Source: Billgrantia antri (GTDB taxonomy: Bacteria; Pseudomonadota; Gammaproteobacteria; Pseudomonadales; Halomonadaceae). From it: a stretch of 64,000 nucleotides of DNA. Numbering within the stretch: position 1 is the first letter of the stretch; each line of letters begins with the position of its first letter. A program made the position numbers and the translations under genes. The stretch covers positions 248,001 through 312,000 of the forward strand of contig NZ_JAHYCA010000002.1 in NCBI RefSeq assembly GCF_019430905.1. Reading direction: 5' to 3'. The notes below the pieces were generated by a model. It was given only the letters and a program-made list of their open reading frames with translations, was not told the DNA's origin and searched no databases. Below are positions 34,657 through 43,139 of the stretch, piece by piece.

Positions 34657-36357
34657 ATGTCACCGGGCCTCACCGATAGCAGCCAGCACCGCTGGCTGCT
34701 CACCCTGCTCATGCTCGTCATCGTGGCGCTCAGCCTGGCGCCCAGCCTGCGCTTGCTGATGGAGGCGCTGAGCGACCTGGCCCAGGGCAGCGAATCACCT
34801 CTGTGGCGGGTCCTGCAGGCCGAGAGCACCTGGCGGGCGCTCGCGCGCAGTCTCTACACCTCGGGGCTGGGCATGCTGATCGCGCTGGCACTCGGCAGCC
34901 TGTTCGCCTTCGTGATCACCCTTACCGACATTCGCGGCAAGGCCTGGCTGGTGTTCTGCTTCATGCTGCCGATGATGATTCCGCCTCAGGTCACCGCGCT
35001 CAGCTGGTTGCAGCTGTTCGGCCCCGCCAGCCCGCTGCTGAAAAGCATCGGTATGGCGCCGCCCCTGGGCAGTCCCCAGCCGCTCTACTCGGCCGAGGGT
35101 ATCGCCCTGCTGCTGGGCATCCAGAGCGCGCCGCTGGTGTTCCTGGCGCTGCGCACCTCGCTGCTTTCGCTGCCCCGCGAGCTGGTCGAGGCGGCGCGCA
35201 TCAGTGGTGCTCGCCAGGCCCAGGTGTGGGGGCAGATCATCCTGCCGGTGACCCGCAGCGGCCTGATCGCAGGGGGAGGCATGGCGTTCATCTCGAGCCT
35301 GGGCAACTTCGGCATTCCCGCCATGCTTGGCATTCCTGCGGGCTACTACGTGCTGCCGACCCTGATATATCAGCGCATGGCCAGCTTCGGTACCGGCGTG
35401 CTGGCCGAAATGGCCTCGCTGTCGCTGCTGATCGGCGTGCTGGCGCTGGCCGGCGTGGCGCTGCAACAAGCGTGGATGAAGCGCAGCCGGTTCGGCTTGG
35501 TGGGGCACTCCGGGCGGGCGCACGATTTCTCGCTGGGACGCTGGCGGGGTGGAGTGACCGCGCTGCTGGTGGCCCTGTTGCTGGCCATCCTCGTCGCCCC
35601 GTTGGCGGCGCTGGTGGTGAGCTCGCTGGTGCCGGCCATGGGCGTGCCGCTGAGCTGGGAGACCGTCACCCTGAGTGCTTACCACGAGGTGATCGGCCGC
35701 CAAGGGGCGACCTGGCGTGCGGCTAGTAACAGCCTGTGGCTGGCGGGTAGTGCCGCCGTGGTACTGATGCTGTGCAGCCTGCCGCTGGCCTATCGCCTGC
35801 AGCGCCTGCCCCAGCGCTGGCAGAGCCTGGCGCTGAGCGCCATCGAGCTGCCCTATGCGCTGCCCGGCGTGGTGCTGGCGGTGGCCTGCATACTGCTCTT
35901 CGTACGGCCCATTCCCGTGGTGAACGTGGCACTCTACGGCACCCTGGGGCTGATCTTCGTCGCCTACCTGGCGCGTTTCCTGGTGGTGTGCCTCAAGCCG
36001 GTGGCCGCCGGCCTTGCCCAGCTCGATCCCTCGCTGGAAGAAGCGGCCCAGCTCGCTGGCGCCGGCCCCTGGCGACGCCTGGGCGGCATCGTGTTGCCGC
36101 TGGTGGCGCCGGCGCTGTTCGCGGGTGGGTTGCTGGTGTTCCTGCTGGCGGTAAACGAGCTGAACGTCTCGGCGCTGCTGTGGAGCGCCGGCAACGAGAC
36201 CCTGGGCGTGCTGATCTTCAACCTCGACGAAGGCGGCGAGAGCGTGCTGGCCGCCGCGGTTTCCGTACTGGTGGTGCTGATGGTCGCCACGCTGATGCTG
36301 GCGCTGAGCCTGCTGGCGCCGCGCCTGCCCAAGGGGGTCGTGCCATGGCAGGGCTGA
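34657..36357 (+). CDS. Fused ABC transporter permease
   Basis: 566 residues with two MetI-type membrane domains in one chain. Each has an EAA loop for docking the ATPase: VEAARISGARQAQVWGQIIL in the first half, and LEEAAQLAGAGPWRRLGG in the second. About twelve membrane helices. Such tandem permeases are typical of the Fe3+/phosphonate (FbpB-like) class. It starts two bases after the binding-protein stop and its end overlaps the ATPase start by 13 bases, so the operon is tightly coupled. Confidence 0.92.
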   Translation: MSPGLTDSSQHRWLLTLLMLVIVALSLAPSLRLLMEALSDLAQGSESPLWRVLQAESTWRALARSLYTSGLGMLIALALGSLFAFVITLTDIRGKAWLVFCFMLPMMIPPQVTALSWLQLFGPASPLLKSIGMAPPLGSPQPLYSAEGIALLLGIQSAPLVFLALRTSLLSLPRELVEAARISGARQAQVWGQIILPVTRSGLIAGGGMAFISSLGNFGIPAMLGIPAGYYVLPTLIYQRMASFGTGVLAEMASLSLLIGVLALAGVALQQAWMKRSRFGLVGHSGRAHDFSLGRWRGGVTALLVALLLAILVAPLAALVVSSLVPAMGVPLSWETVTLSAYHEVIGRQGATWRAASNSLWLAGSAAVVLMLCSLPLAYRLQRLPQRWQSLALSAIELPYALPGVVLAVACILLFVRPIPVVNVALYGTLGLIFVAYLARFLVVCLKPVAAGLAQLDPSLEEAAQLAGAGPWRRLGGIVLPLVAPALFAGGLLVFLLAVNELNVSALLWSAGNETLGVLIFNLDEGGESVLAAAVSVLVVLMVATLMLALSLLAPRLPKGVVPWQG

Positions 36358-37391
36358 CGATCGATCACGTCACCAAACGCTTCGGCGAGCAGTGTGCCGT
36401 CGATGCGCTTTCACTGGACGTGGCACCGGGTGAGTTCGTCGCGCTGCTCGGCCCCAGCGGCTGCGGCAAGACCACCATGCTTCGCATGCTGGCCGGCTTC
36501 GAGTCGCTCAGCGAGGGCGAGATCCGCTTGGGCGGGCGCACCCTGGCCAGCCGCGAGCAGCACGTGCCGCCCGAGCAGCGCAACATGGCGATGGTGTTCC
36601 AGTCCTACGCGCTGTGGCCGCACATGAGCGTGGCCGACAACGTCGGCTACCCACTCAAGCTGCGCCGCCTGGATGGCGAGAGCTACCGGCGCCGGGTGGC
36701 CCAGGCGCTGGCGCTGGTGGGCCTTGCATCCTATGCCGCGCGTTCGCCGCAGGAGCTCAGCGGTGGCCAGCGTCAGCGCGTGGCGCTGGCACGCTGCCTG
36801 GTCACTGATCCCGACGTCGTGCTGCTCGACGAGCCCTTGGCCAACCTTGACCGCCACCTGCGCGCGGCCATGGAGCAGAGCTTTCGCGACTTTCACCGCC
36901 GCACCCAGGCCACCCTGGTCTATGTCACCCACGACCAGAGCGAGGCCATGGCGCTGGCAGACCGCATCGCGGTCATGCGCGAGGGCAGGCTGGCGCAGTG
37001 GGCCACTCCAGAAACGCTCTATCGCCAGCCACGAACCGCTTGGGTGGCCAGCTTCATCGGCCAAGGCAGCCTGTTGAACGTGGCTGCCGGGCGGCCTGGC
37101 CAACGCCTGGAGGAGGCCGCGCTGATGCGCGGGCTTGCCGCCGTACCTGCCGAGCGCACCCAGCCGGTGCTGGTGCGCCCCGAGCACGTGAGAGTGCATC
37201 CCGCTTCCCCTTCGTCGCAGGATCTGCGTGGGCGGGTGGAAAGCGTCACCTTCCGCGGCGAACGCTACGAGCTGCATCTGCGCCTCGAAAGTGGCGAGAC
37301 GCTCATGGCCTACCACGCCACGGCGCTGGGCGAAGGCCAGCTGGTAGCTTTGACCCTGCACGAGGGCTGGTGCCTGGAGCCCGACGCATGA
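36345..37391 (+). CDS. ABC transporter ATPase
   Basis: 348 residues from ATG 36345, inside the end of the permease gene. Walker A GPSGCGKTTMLR near residue 38, Q-loop FQSYALWPHMSV, signature LSGGQRQRVALARCL, Walker B VVLLDEPLANLD, and H-loop TLVYVTHDQSEAMALA. The C-terminal TOBE-type domain starts after GSLLNVAAG, as in FbpC/PotA-like ATPases. It couples ATP hydrolysis to import. The stop overlaps the hydrolase gene start by four bases. Confidence 0.95.
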   Translation: MAGLTIDHVTKRFGEQCAVDALSLDVAPGEFVALLGPSGCGKTTMLRMLAGFESLSEGEIRLGGRTLASREQHVPPEQRNMAMVFQSYALWPHMSVADNVGYPLKLRRLDGESYRRRVAQALALVGLASYAARSPQELSGGQRQRVALARCLVTDPDVVLLDEPLANLDRHLRAAMEQSFRDFHRRTQATLVYVTHDQSEAMALADRIAVMREGRLAQWATPETLYRQPRTAWVASFIGQGSLLNVAAGRPGQRLEEAALMRGLAAVPAERTQPVLVRPEHVRVHPASPSSQDLRGRVESVTFRGERYELHLRLESGETLMAYHATALGEGQLVALTLHEGWCLEPDA

Positions 37392-38431
37392 GCCTGCATG
37401 TCGAGGTGCTCAGCGGGCTTGGCGAGAAGGCTCCCGCCGCCATCATGGTCGAGGCCGAGGGCAGGCGCCTGCTGCTCGACGCCGGCGGTGCCCTGCATCC
37501 GGGCCAGTCGATGGCCTGGGCCGAAGGGCTGGATGTCGATGCCGTGATGATCGGCCACGATCATTTCGACCATATCGGCGGGGTATCGGCGCTGCCTGCC
37601 GAACTGCCGCTCTACTGCACGACCGCGGTGGCGGCGGCGCTGCCCAGCGACCGCGAGTGGCGAGCGCTACCCGAGCGTGGCCAGTGCTGCATCGCGGGCA
37701 TACCGGTGACCACCGGACAGGCGGGACATTCGCTTGGCGGCGTGTGGTTGCATCTCGGCATCGAGGAAGGCGTGTTCTACAGCGGCGACGCTTGCATCGA
37801 ATCGCTGCTATTCCCCTTCGATGAACCGCCGCCGGCTCGAGTTGCGCTGCTGGACGCTTCCTACGGGGTCTATGACACGCCCCAGGCGCAGTGTCGCGAA
37901 GCCATCGCGCAGCGGCTGACCGAGCCTTGGGTACTGCCGGTGCCCGCGTCGGGTCGCGCCCTCGAGATGGCAGTGTGGCTCGACGCCCAAGCTGAGCGCT
38001 TGGGCATGAGCTGGAACATGGATCACTCTTGCCGCGCAGGGCTCGAGGCCTTGCTGCGGCTGCCCCGTGCGCTGCGCCGGGAGGGGTATGACGTTGCCAT
38101 CCGTCGGCTGCTCGACTCTTCCCGTACGGATTCTCCCATGCTATGGCTGGTGGAGGACCGCGACGATGACCCCGAGGACTGGCCGGCGCACCGTCTTCTG
38201 CACACGGGCTATCTCACGCCCCGGCGGCAGCGCCAGAGGGCCGCCGGGGAAATAGACTGGCGGCGCTGGAACGTCCACCTGCGACTCTCCCATATGCGGG
38301 CGTTGGTGCGGCAACTGGGCGCCGGACAGGTGTTCCCCCTGTTCACCTCCGAGGTACGTGAGGTGAGCGAGTCGTTGGCGGCATCGAAAGCGCTGGCCCT
38401 GTCGGAGGAGGACGGCAATGCTGCTGGCTAG
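37388..38431 (+). CDS. Metallo-beta-lactamase-fold hydrolase
   Basis: 347 residues from ATG 37388, overlapping the ATPase stop. The metal motif HDHFDHIGG (HxHxDH) follows LLLDAGGALHPGQ, and later ligands are likely GHSLGG and YSGDACIESL. There is no signal peptide, so it is cytoplasmic. The C-terminal 130 residues after WNMDHSCRAGL are an extension rich in Arg and Trp that I do not recognise. MBL-fold proteins include phosphodiesterases such as PhnP. Within a PhoB-type transport operon the most economical reading is cleavage of the imported ester. The substrate is not proven. Confidence 0.82.
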   Translation: MSLHVEVLSGLGEKAPAAIMVEAEGRRLLLDAGGALHPGQSMAWAEGLDVDAVMIGHDHFDHIGGVSALPAELPLYCTTAVAAALPSDREWRALPERGQCCIAGIPVTTGQAGHSLGGVWLHLGIEEGVFYSGDACIESLLFPFDEPPPARVALLDASYGVYDTPQAQCREAIAQRLTEPWVLPVPASGRALEMAVWLDAQAERLGMSWNMDHSCRAGLEALLRLPRALRREGYDVAIRRLLDSSRTDSPMLWLVEDRDDDPEDWPAHRLLHTGYLTPRRQRQRAAGEIDWRRWNVHLRLSHMRALVRQLGAGQVFPLFTSEVREVSESLAASKALALSEEDGNAAG

Positions 38432-38951
38432 GCCTTTCGTCTTCATTCGCCACGGTGAAACGCGGCTCAACCGCGAACATCGCATCGGCGGGCGCAGCGA
38501 CGTGCCTTTGACGGCGCTGGGCGAGGCCCAGGCGCGGCAGGCCGCCGTGTGGTTGGACCGACCCTGGAGCCGGGTCGTGACTAGCACGCTGCAGCGCGCC
38601 TGGCGCACAGCGGAGCTGGCGGTGCCGGGCCAACAGGCGATGCGCCTGAACGGGCTCGACGAGCGTGACTGGGGTCGATTGGACCAGTTACCGCTCATGC
38701 AGCAGCCACCCTACGAGGCCACCCCGCCCGGCGGGGAGAGCTGGGCGAACTTCCAGGCTCGTGTGCTGACCGCGCTGAATGGCGTGCTGGCAAGCGCGGA
38801 GATGCCGCTGGTGGTGGCCCACTCGGGCGTTTTTCGTGTCATCCGCGCGCAACTGGCCGGTACCCCGAACGGCCCACGCCTGCTCAACGCCACTCCTGTA
38901 CTCATTATGCCCGGCCTGCTGGGGTGGCAGGTCGCGCGCTACACGGGGTGA
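38418..38951 (+). CDS. Histidine phosphatase
   Basis: 177 residues. Phosphoglycerate-mutase fold with the phosphohistidine site FIRHGETRLNREHR near residues 9-22 and the second catalytic part VVAHSGVFRVIRAQL; further Arg and Glu in LNGLDERDWGRLDQLP. It removes phosphate from a small phosphomonoester through a phosphohistidine. The start at 38418 lies inside the hydrolase gene (14-base overlap), so the phosphatase is made with it. This makes it the last enzyme of the Pho-box operon: phosphate would be released in the cytoplasm. Confidence 0.9.
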   Translation: MLLARPFVFIRHGETRLNREHRIGGRSDVPLTALGEAQARQAAVWLDRPWSRVVTSTLQRAWRTAELAVPGQQAMRLNGLDERDWGRLDQLPLMQQPPYEATPPGGESWANFQARVLTALNGVLASAEMPLVVAHSGVFRVIRAQLAGTPNGPRLLNATPVLIMPGLLGWQVARYTG

Positions 38952-39044
38952 ACGTTCGGTAGCGAACGATCGGGCAATAACGGAATGCGCACGAGATAGC
39001 TGCCACACTGGAGGGACATTCATCTGCGTCGCATGGAGGGATCC

Positions 39045-39794
39045 ATGAACCAGACCACGCAGCGCAAGCGCCAGGGACGGCTACGCATCGGTACATCCGG
39101 CTATCAGTATCGCCATTGGCAGGGGCGCTTCTATCCGGAAGCGCTGACCCAGGACGAGTGGTTCGGCCATTACGCCGAGCGGTTCGATACGGTAGAGCTC
39201 AATAACACCTTCTATAGCCTGCCCCAGGCAGGCACCTTCGACAAGTGGAAGGAGGCAGCGCCAGCCGGCTTTGAATACGCCCTTAAATTCAGCCGCTACG
39301 GCAGTCACATGAAGCGTCTCAAGGATCCAGAGCAGAGCCTTGGTACCTTCCTCGAGGCCGCACGGCGGCTAGGCGAGTGTCTGGGCCCGATCCTGGTGCA
39401 GCTGCCACCCAACTGGAAGGCACGGCCGGAGCGGCTGGACACTTTTCTCGCCGAGGCGCCGAAGCAGTATCGCTGGGCCGTCGAGCTGCGCGATCCTGAC
39501 TGGCTCAACGACGAAGTGTATGAAGTTCTGCGTCGCCACGGCGCGGCGCTGTGCCTGCATGACATGCTGGAGCAGCATCCTCGAGTGATGACCGCCGATT
39601 GGACCTACCTGCGCTTTCATGGCAAGCGCTATGCAGGCAGCTATTCGAGTCAGTATCTCGTGGCCGAGGCAACGCGTATCGCCGAGCTGCTGCACGATGG
39701 CCGTGACGTCTATGCCTACTTCAACAACGATCAGAAGGCGCATGCGCCGCGCAATGCGCTCGACTTGAGACGCTATGTGCAGGACAGGCAGTGA
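39045..39794 (+). CDS. DUF72 family protein
   Basis: 249 residues from ATG 39045 with GGAGGG five bases upstream. TIM-barrel-like protein with the conserved starts of the family: LRIGTSGYQYRHW, then FDTVELNNTFYSLP and FEYALKFSRYGSHMKRL. Later blocks ILVQLPPNWKA and TYLRFHGKRYAGSYSSQYL are typical. The family (YecE-like) has no firm biochemical role. A single gene, transcribed away from the transporter operon with its own leader. Confidence 0.9.
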   Translation: MNQTTQRKRQGRLRIGTSGYQYRHWQGRFYPEALTQDEWFGHYAERFDTVELNNTFYSLPQAGTFDKWKEAAPAGFEYALKFSRYGSHMKRLKDPEQSLGTFLEAARRLGECLGPILVQLPPNWKARPERLDTFLAEAPKQYRWAVELRDPDWLNDEVYEVLRRHGAALCLHDMLEQHPRVMTADWTYLRFHGKRYAGSYSSQYLVAEATRIAELLHDGRDVYAYFNNDQKAHAPRNALDLRRYVQDRQ

Positions 39795-39959
39795 GCAGGG
39801 CGTCGATTGTCGAAAGTGCGCCCGGCCATTCGCTGTCTAGCGGCAAGGGGGCGTAATGCCGCGGTCAAAGGAGACTCGCAGCAGTGGTTGGCATTGACCG
39901 GGGGGACGTCGCAGAAGATCCGCAACCGGGTATCGTCGCCGGTCCAGGCGCTGAACGAA

Positions 39960-40220
39960 TCAGGAGGCGGTGTGCTCGTTTGGTGATTCCTGAGCCATCA
40001 GCTCGTCGGCCAGTGCCCGCGAAGCAAGGGCGAACTCGATGCGTGCTGCACTGAGCGCGGTGAGGTCCTTGCTGGCGCCATCCCTCTCGAGGCGGTCGAG
40101 TTGGGTCTTGGCCATGACCAGCCGCTTGCAGAGCGCCTGTTTGCTCGATGATTCTGTGGCGTCGCCCGGCGAGAGTGCCGGTGTGATCGATTCATGCATC
40201 GTTACGTTTCCCTGCGCCAT
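39960..40220 (-). CDS. Small hypothetical protein
   Basis: 86 residues. It contains a helical core KQALCKRLVMAKTQLDRLER followed by ALSAARIEFALASRALADEL, a coiled-coil-like pair, with polar ends. No motif or family recognised. It lies downstream of the RlpA-like gene on the same strand with 118 bases between, and has no strong ribosome site. Confidence 0.45.
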   Translation of the reverse strand: MAQGNVTMHESITPALSPGDATESSSKQALCKRLVMAKTQLDRLERDGASKDLTALSAARIEFALASRALADELMAQESPNEHTAS

Positions 40221-40338
40221 TTGGAACCGAAGGGCTCAGCGGCGGTCTTGGCCGCTCGCTTCGAGGGGAATATCGGCACAGGCAGGACAAACTGAAGCCC
40301 AGGCGGAGAGGCATGACGAGTCGAGGTGAATCGCAGGC

Positions 40339-40716
40339 TTATCGCACGGTGACCATGACCGGTGCCGTGCCGCGCCTCAGCATGCCGAGTTCGCGTGCAG
40401 CCCGCTTGGAGAGATCGATGATGCGACCTTCGATATAGGGGCCGCGATCATTGATCAGCACTTCCACTTCCTGCCCGGTGTCTGCCCGCGTCACGAGCAC
40501 CTTGGTGCCGAGGGGAAGGCTGGGGTGGGCGGCTGTCAGGGCCTGCTGATCGAAGGCATCGCCACTGGCGGTGGTGGCGCCCTGAAAGCGGTCGCTGTAG
40601 AAGGAGGCGATACCCTCTTCCTGGACTTCGGCCTCGTGGGCCAGGACATTGGCGGTGGATACTGCCACCCATCCTGCCAGGCAACAAGCGAGCAACGTCT
40701 TGAGTCGAGCTCCCAT
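40339..40716 (-). CDS. RlpA-like septal-ring / DPBB lipoprotein
   Basis: 125 residues with a signal sequence (LLACCLAGWVAVSTANVLA) whose Cys-Cys could allow lipidation, though the motif is not a classic lipobox. The double-psi beta-barrel core is IASFYSDRFQGATTASGD then VLVTRADTGQEVEVLINDRG and RIIDLSKRAARELGM, exactly the RlpA fold with its catalytic Asp. RlpA cleaves denuded glycan strands at the septum. It has no SPOR domain, so it is a minimal version and may not localise to the septum. Confidence 0.85.
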   Translation of the reverse strand: MGARLKTLLACCLAGWVAVSTANVLAHEAEVQEEGIASFYSDRFQGATTASGDAFDQQALTAAHPSLPLGTKVLVTRADTGQEVEVLINDRGPYIEGRIIDLSKRAARELGMLRRGTAPVMVTVR

Positions 40717-40980
40717 GGTATTACCTCAGGTTATCGTGTGGCGGTTATCGCTTTCATCGATGAGGTGCCGGTGAGCGTTACGGATACTACCTGTCATGGG
40801 CGGTCAGGGCAACCTGTCTCGTGCGCTTCGATTCCGTTCACGGGAGAAGCCGTCGCGTTGGGCGGCGATGGGCACTGATCGGTTCGGTGCTGCGTTGTGA
40901 GCCGGAGCCGGACGCAGGTGAGCGGCGTGACAAGCCGCGGAAATCGGGTCGGGTGGTAGGAGCGCCAGGGGTATGCCGGG
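40717..40980. other. Intergenic, 264 bases
   Basis: Gap between the RlpA-like gene and the GGDEF gene, both leftward. No gene or clear regulatory site recognised; it must hold the RlpA promoter. Confidence 0.3.
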
Positions 40981-41877
40981 TCAGGTTCCCTGGGCGCGGT
41001 GAGTCCAGGTCTGTGGCTTCTCGTCATGACCAATGAGGCGCAGGTTTGGTACGACCGCCGTGCGGTTGCGCCCGGCTTCCTTCGCCGCGTAGAGCCCTTC
41101 ATCGGCTTGTTGCACCAGCACCGAGCGATTGCCATTGCGCACCGGCAGCATCGAGGAGACGCCGATACTGACGGTGACATGCTGTGCGACGGGAGAGGCG
41201 GCGAAGGGGAGGGCTCGCTCTGCCAGCATGGCATGGATGCGCTCGGCCATGCGCATGGCGCCCTCCATGCTGGTATGCGGCATCAGCACCACCATTTCCT
41301 CGCCGCCATAACGCGCCACCATGTCGCCAGGACGTGCGGCAGCGCTGCGAAGCACGTCGGCTACGCCGCGCAGGCAGGTATCGCCGGCCTGGTGGCCGTA
41401 GGTATCGTTGAAGCGCTTGAAACAGTCGATATCGATCATCAGCAGGCTGAGCGGTTGACGCTCGCGAGCTGCCCGGCGCCACTCCAATTTCAGCACACGC
41501 TCGAATTCGCGGCGGTTGGCGATGCCCAGCAGGCCGTCACTGGCGGCCTGGTGAACGAGTCTTGCATTCTGCGCTGCAAGGCGCTCGCGCTCCTGCAACA
41601 GCCGAGCTTCGCGGGAGCGATAGATCTGGTGCATCGGCAGCATGATCACGGCCATGGCGAGGACGATGCCGCTGGCGAAGCCGGCAAGCGCCATTCCGGA
41701 AGGCAGCACGTTTGTCGCCACCGCTTCCAGGGATGCGACAGCACTAGGGAAGAGCGCTGCCTGATCCGGCACCAGGCCGTTAAGGGAGAGCGCAGCGTCC
41801 AGCAGCAGGGCAACCGCCAACGCACAAGCGGTGAGAGAGGTCCAACTGCTCAGCGGAGACTTGGGCTTCATCTGCAT
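40981..41877 (-). CDS. GGDEF protein with GGEEM signature
   Basis: About 298 residues from ATG 41877; a TTG at 41910 could add eleven residues. Two membrane helices (residues about 12-35 and 65-85), then a coiled-coil linker (LLQERERLAAQNARLVH) and a GGDEF domain with SLLMIDIDCFKRFNDTYGH. The active-site loop reads ARYGGEEMVV instead of GGEEF, and the inhibitory I-site RPGD lies five residues before it. All metal-binding Asp residues are kept, so it may still make c-di-GMP; the final Met is unusual. A long non-coding leader with a strong terminator precedes it. Confidence 0.85.
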   Translation of the reverse strand: MQMKPKSPLSSWTSLTACALAVALLLDAALSLNGLVPDQAALFPSAVASLEAVATNVLPSGMALAGFASGIVLAMAVIMLPMHQIYRSREARLLQERERLAAQNARLVHQAASDGLLGIANRREFERVLKLEWRRAARERQPLSLLMIDIDCFKRFNDTYGHQAGDTCLRGVADVLRSAAARPGDMVARYGGEEMVVLMPHTSMEGAMRMAERIHAMLAERALPFAASPVAQHVTVSIGVSSMLPVRNGNRSVLVQQADEGLYAAKEAGRNRTAVVPNLRLIGHDEKPQTWTHRAQGT

Positions 41878-41910
41878 GGCGTTCGTCTCATTCCTGAACC
41901 GTTTGGGCAA

Positions 41911-42583
41911 TGCCCGAGACAGGGTGGCGACTCTGACCAGCTAGCGCTCACGGCATCCTTGCGTCTCGCTGCGTATCTTGCGGCTAAAAAAAGGGCCGCA
42001 GAGCGGCCCAAGTACGCAGGGAACTAAAGGATAGTGCAAACTCATCGCAAGAGCGTGCCTTAGGCCGGTGGAGGCGAATGCATCCTGCTCGCCGGGATTC
42101 ACCCAAGGTGCGTCACTCCGTGACGCTGCTAAGTGCCTAGTTGGCGAGCGGTGATCAATCTTGCTATTGCCTCACTCGCTATGTCTTGCCGTTGCAAGTA
42201 AGTAAGCGAGAATGATGCCATTATTCACGTTCTTTTTTAAAAACAGTGTTTTAGTAATGCTTTCGTGCGACGCTTGAGGCAGGAAGGGAAGAAGGAGCCT
42301 AAGTTGATACGTGAAAATGTTGCCGATTGGAGACGCTAATCGCGCCATTTAATGAAAATGCAATAAAATCAGCTTTTTGAGAGTCTTCTTTTGGCGACAC
42401 GGGCGGATAGAGGTCGCGGCATGGGGCCTATCGGACTGCTCCTGGCATGAGAGGAAGCGACAGAACCCAAGACCTTCCTCTTGGCCAAGCCTCGGTGCGG
42501 CAGTAAATAGACTGAAAACGTCGCTCGGACGAGACTGCGTGCGATACCCTATCCCTTTGCCTTTCCTGACAGGGAGAACCGAA
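41911..42583. other. Long non-coding stretch upstream of the GGEEM cyclase
   Basis: 673 bases without a convincing gene on either strand. It holds the terminator at 41986-42009, a perfect stem-loop GCGTCAC/GTGACGC at 42109-42125, an AT-rich run around 42215-42260, and further AT-rich DNA at 42350-42375 before the HIT gene. The density of foldable sequence on the leftward strand suggests a leader RNA or small RNA. Confidence 0.45.
41986..42009 (-). terminator. Strong intrinsic terminator without an upstream gene
   Basis: On the minus strand GGGCCGC / GCGGCCC form a perfect seven-base stem with a TCT loop, followed immediately by seven T (41992-41986). No protein-coding gene lies upstream of it on that strand. 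It stands about 110 bases before the GGDEF start codon on the same strand, so it could end a small RNA or act as an attenuator of the cyclase mRNA. Confidence 0.75.
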
Positions 42584-42973
42584 ATGGCAAGTGTCTTCAG
42601 TCGTATCATCCATGGTGAACTGCCCGGTGAGTTCGTTTGGTCAGACGAGCAGTGCGTGGCCATCATGACCCTCAATCCAATGAAGCCTGGTCACTTGTTG
42701 GTGATCCCGCGTGAGGAGATCGACCACTGGGACGACATGCCGAGCGAGCTGAGCGCGCATCTCATGACGGTATCGCAGGCACTGGCCAAGGCGCTCAAGC
42801 AGGCTTTTCCCTGCGAACGCGTGGGAATGATGATCGTAGGGCTCGAAGTCCCTCACGTGCACCTGCATCTGGTACCGATCGATGCCATGCAGGATATTCG
42901 CCTCGAAGGATTGCCCCAGGCGCGACCGGAGGAGCTGGCGGAGAACGCCGATCGTATTCGTGGGGCCCTCTAA
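42584..42973 (+). CDS. HIT family protein
   Basis: 129 residues from ATG 42584 with AGGGAG upstream; longer in-frame extension to 42377 has no such site. N-terminus FSRIIHGELPGEFVW and the histidine triad PHVHLHLVP near residue 100 are those of HIT nucleotide hydrolases (HinT-like), which cleave AMP-lysine or nucleoside phosphoramidates via the middle His. Single gene in the cytoplasm. Confidence 0.92.
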   Translation: MASVFSRIIHGELPGEFVWSDEQCVAIMTLNPMKPGHLLVIPREEIDHWDDMPSELSAHLMTVSQALAKALKQAFPCERVGMMIVGLEVPHVHLHLVPIDAMQDIRLEGLPQARPEELAENADRIRGAL

Positions 42974-43139
42974 GCCGGTCGTCGCGGCTATGCATGGCCA
43001 ACGCTGCTTCGTTGTACGCCATGGCTTACACACTTTGGCGCCGATGACTGATAGTACTTCCGTGGCTCTGGTCTAGTATGGGGAGCTTCCTAAGCTCGCT
43101 GAAACAACGGCGGGCAGGACCCGTCCAAGAGCTGGGCTT

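Noticed and set aside
33323..34663. Minus-strand open frame across yjdM and the binding-protein gene
   Set aside because: Covers two supported genes on the other strand and their Pho box; no ribosome site, no motif.
36411..37361. Minus-strand open frame inside the ABC ATPase gene
   Set aside because: Antisense to Walker A, signature and Walker B of a supported ATPase.
42001..42125. Possible c-di-GMP (GEMM) riboswitch upstream of the GGDEF gene
   Set aside because: Only a short match to the conserved core; the tandem stems and receptor of the class are not visible. Kept only as a hypothesis for the leader.
42001..42380. Possible CsrB/RsmZ-type RNA
   Set aside because: On the strand that has the terminator only two GGA motifs are present, too few for a CsrA sponge RNA; GGA is more frequent on the strand without a terminator.
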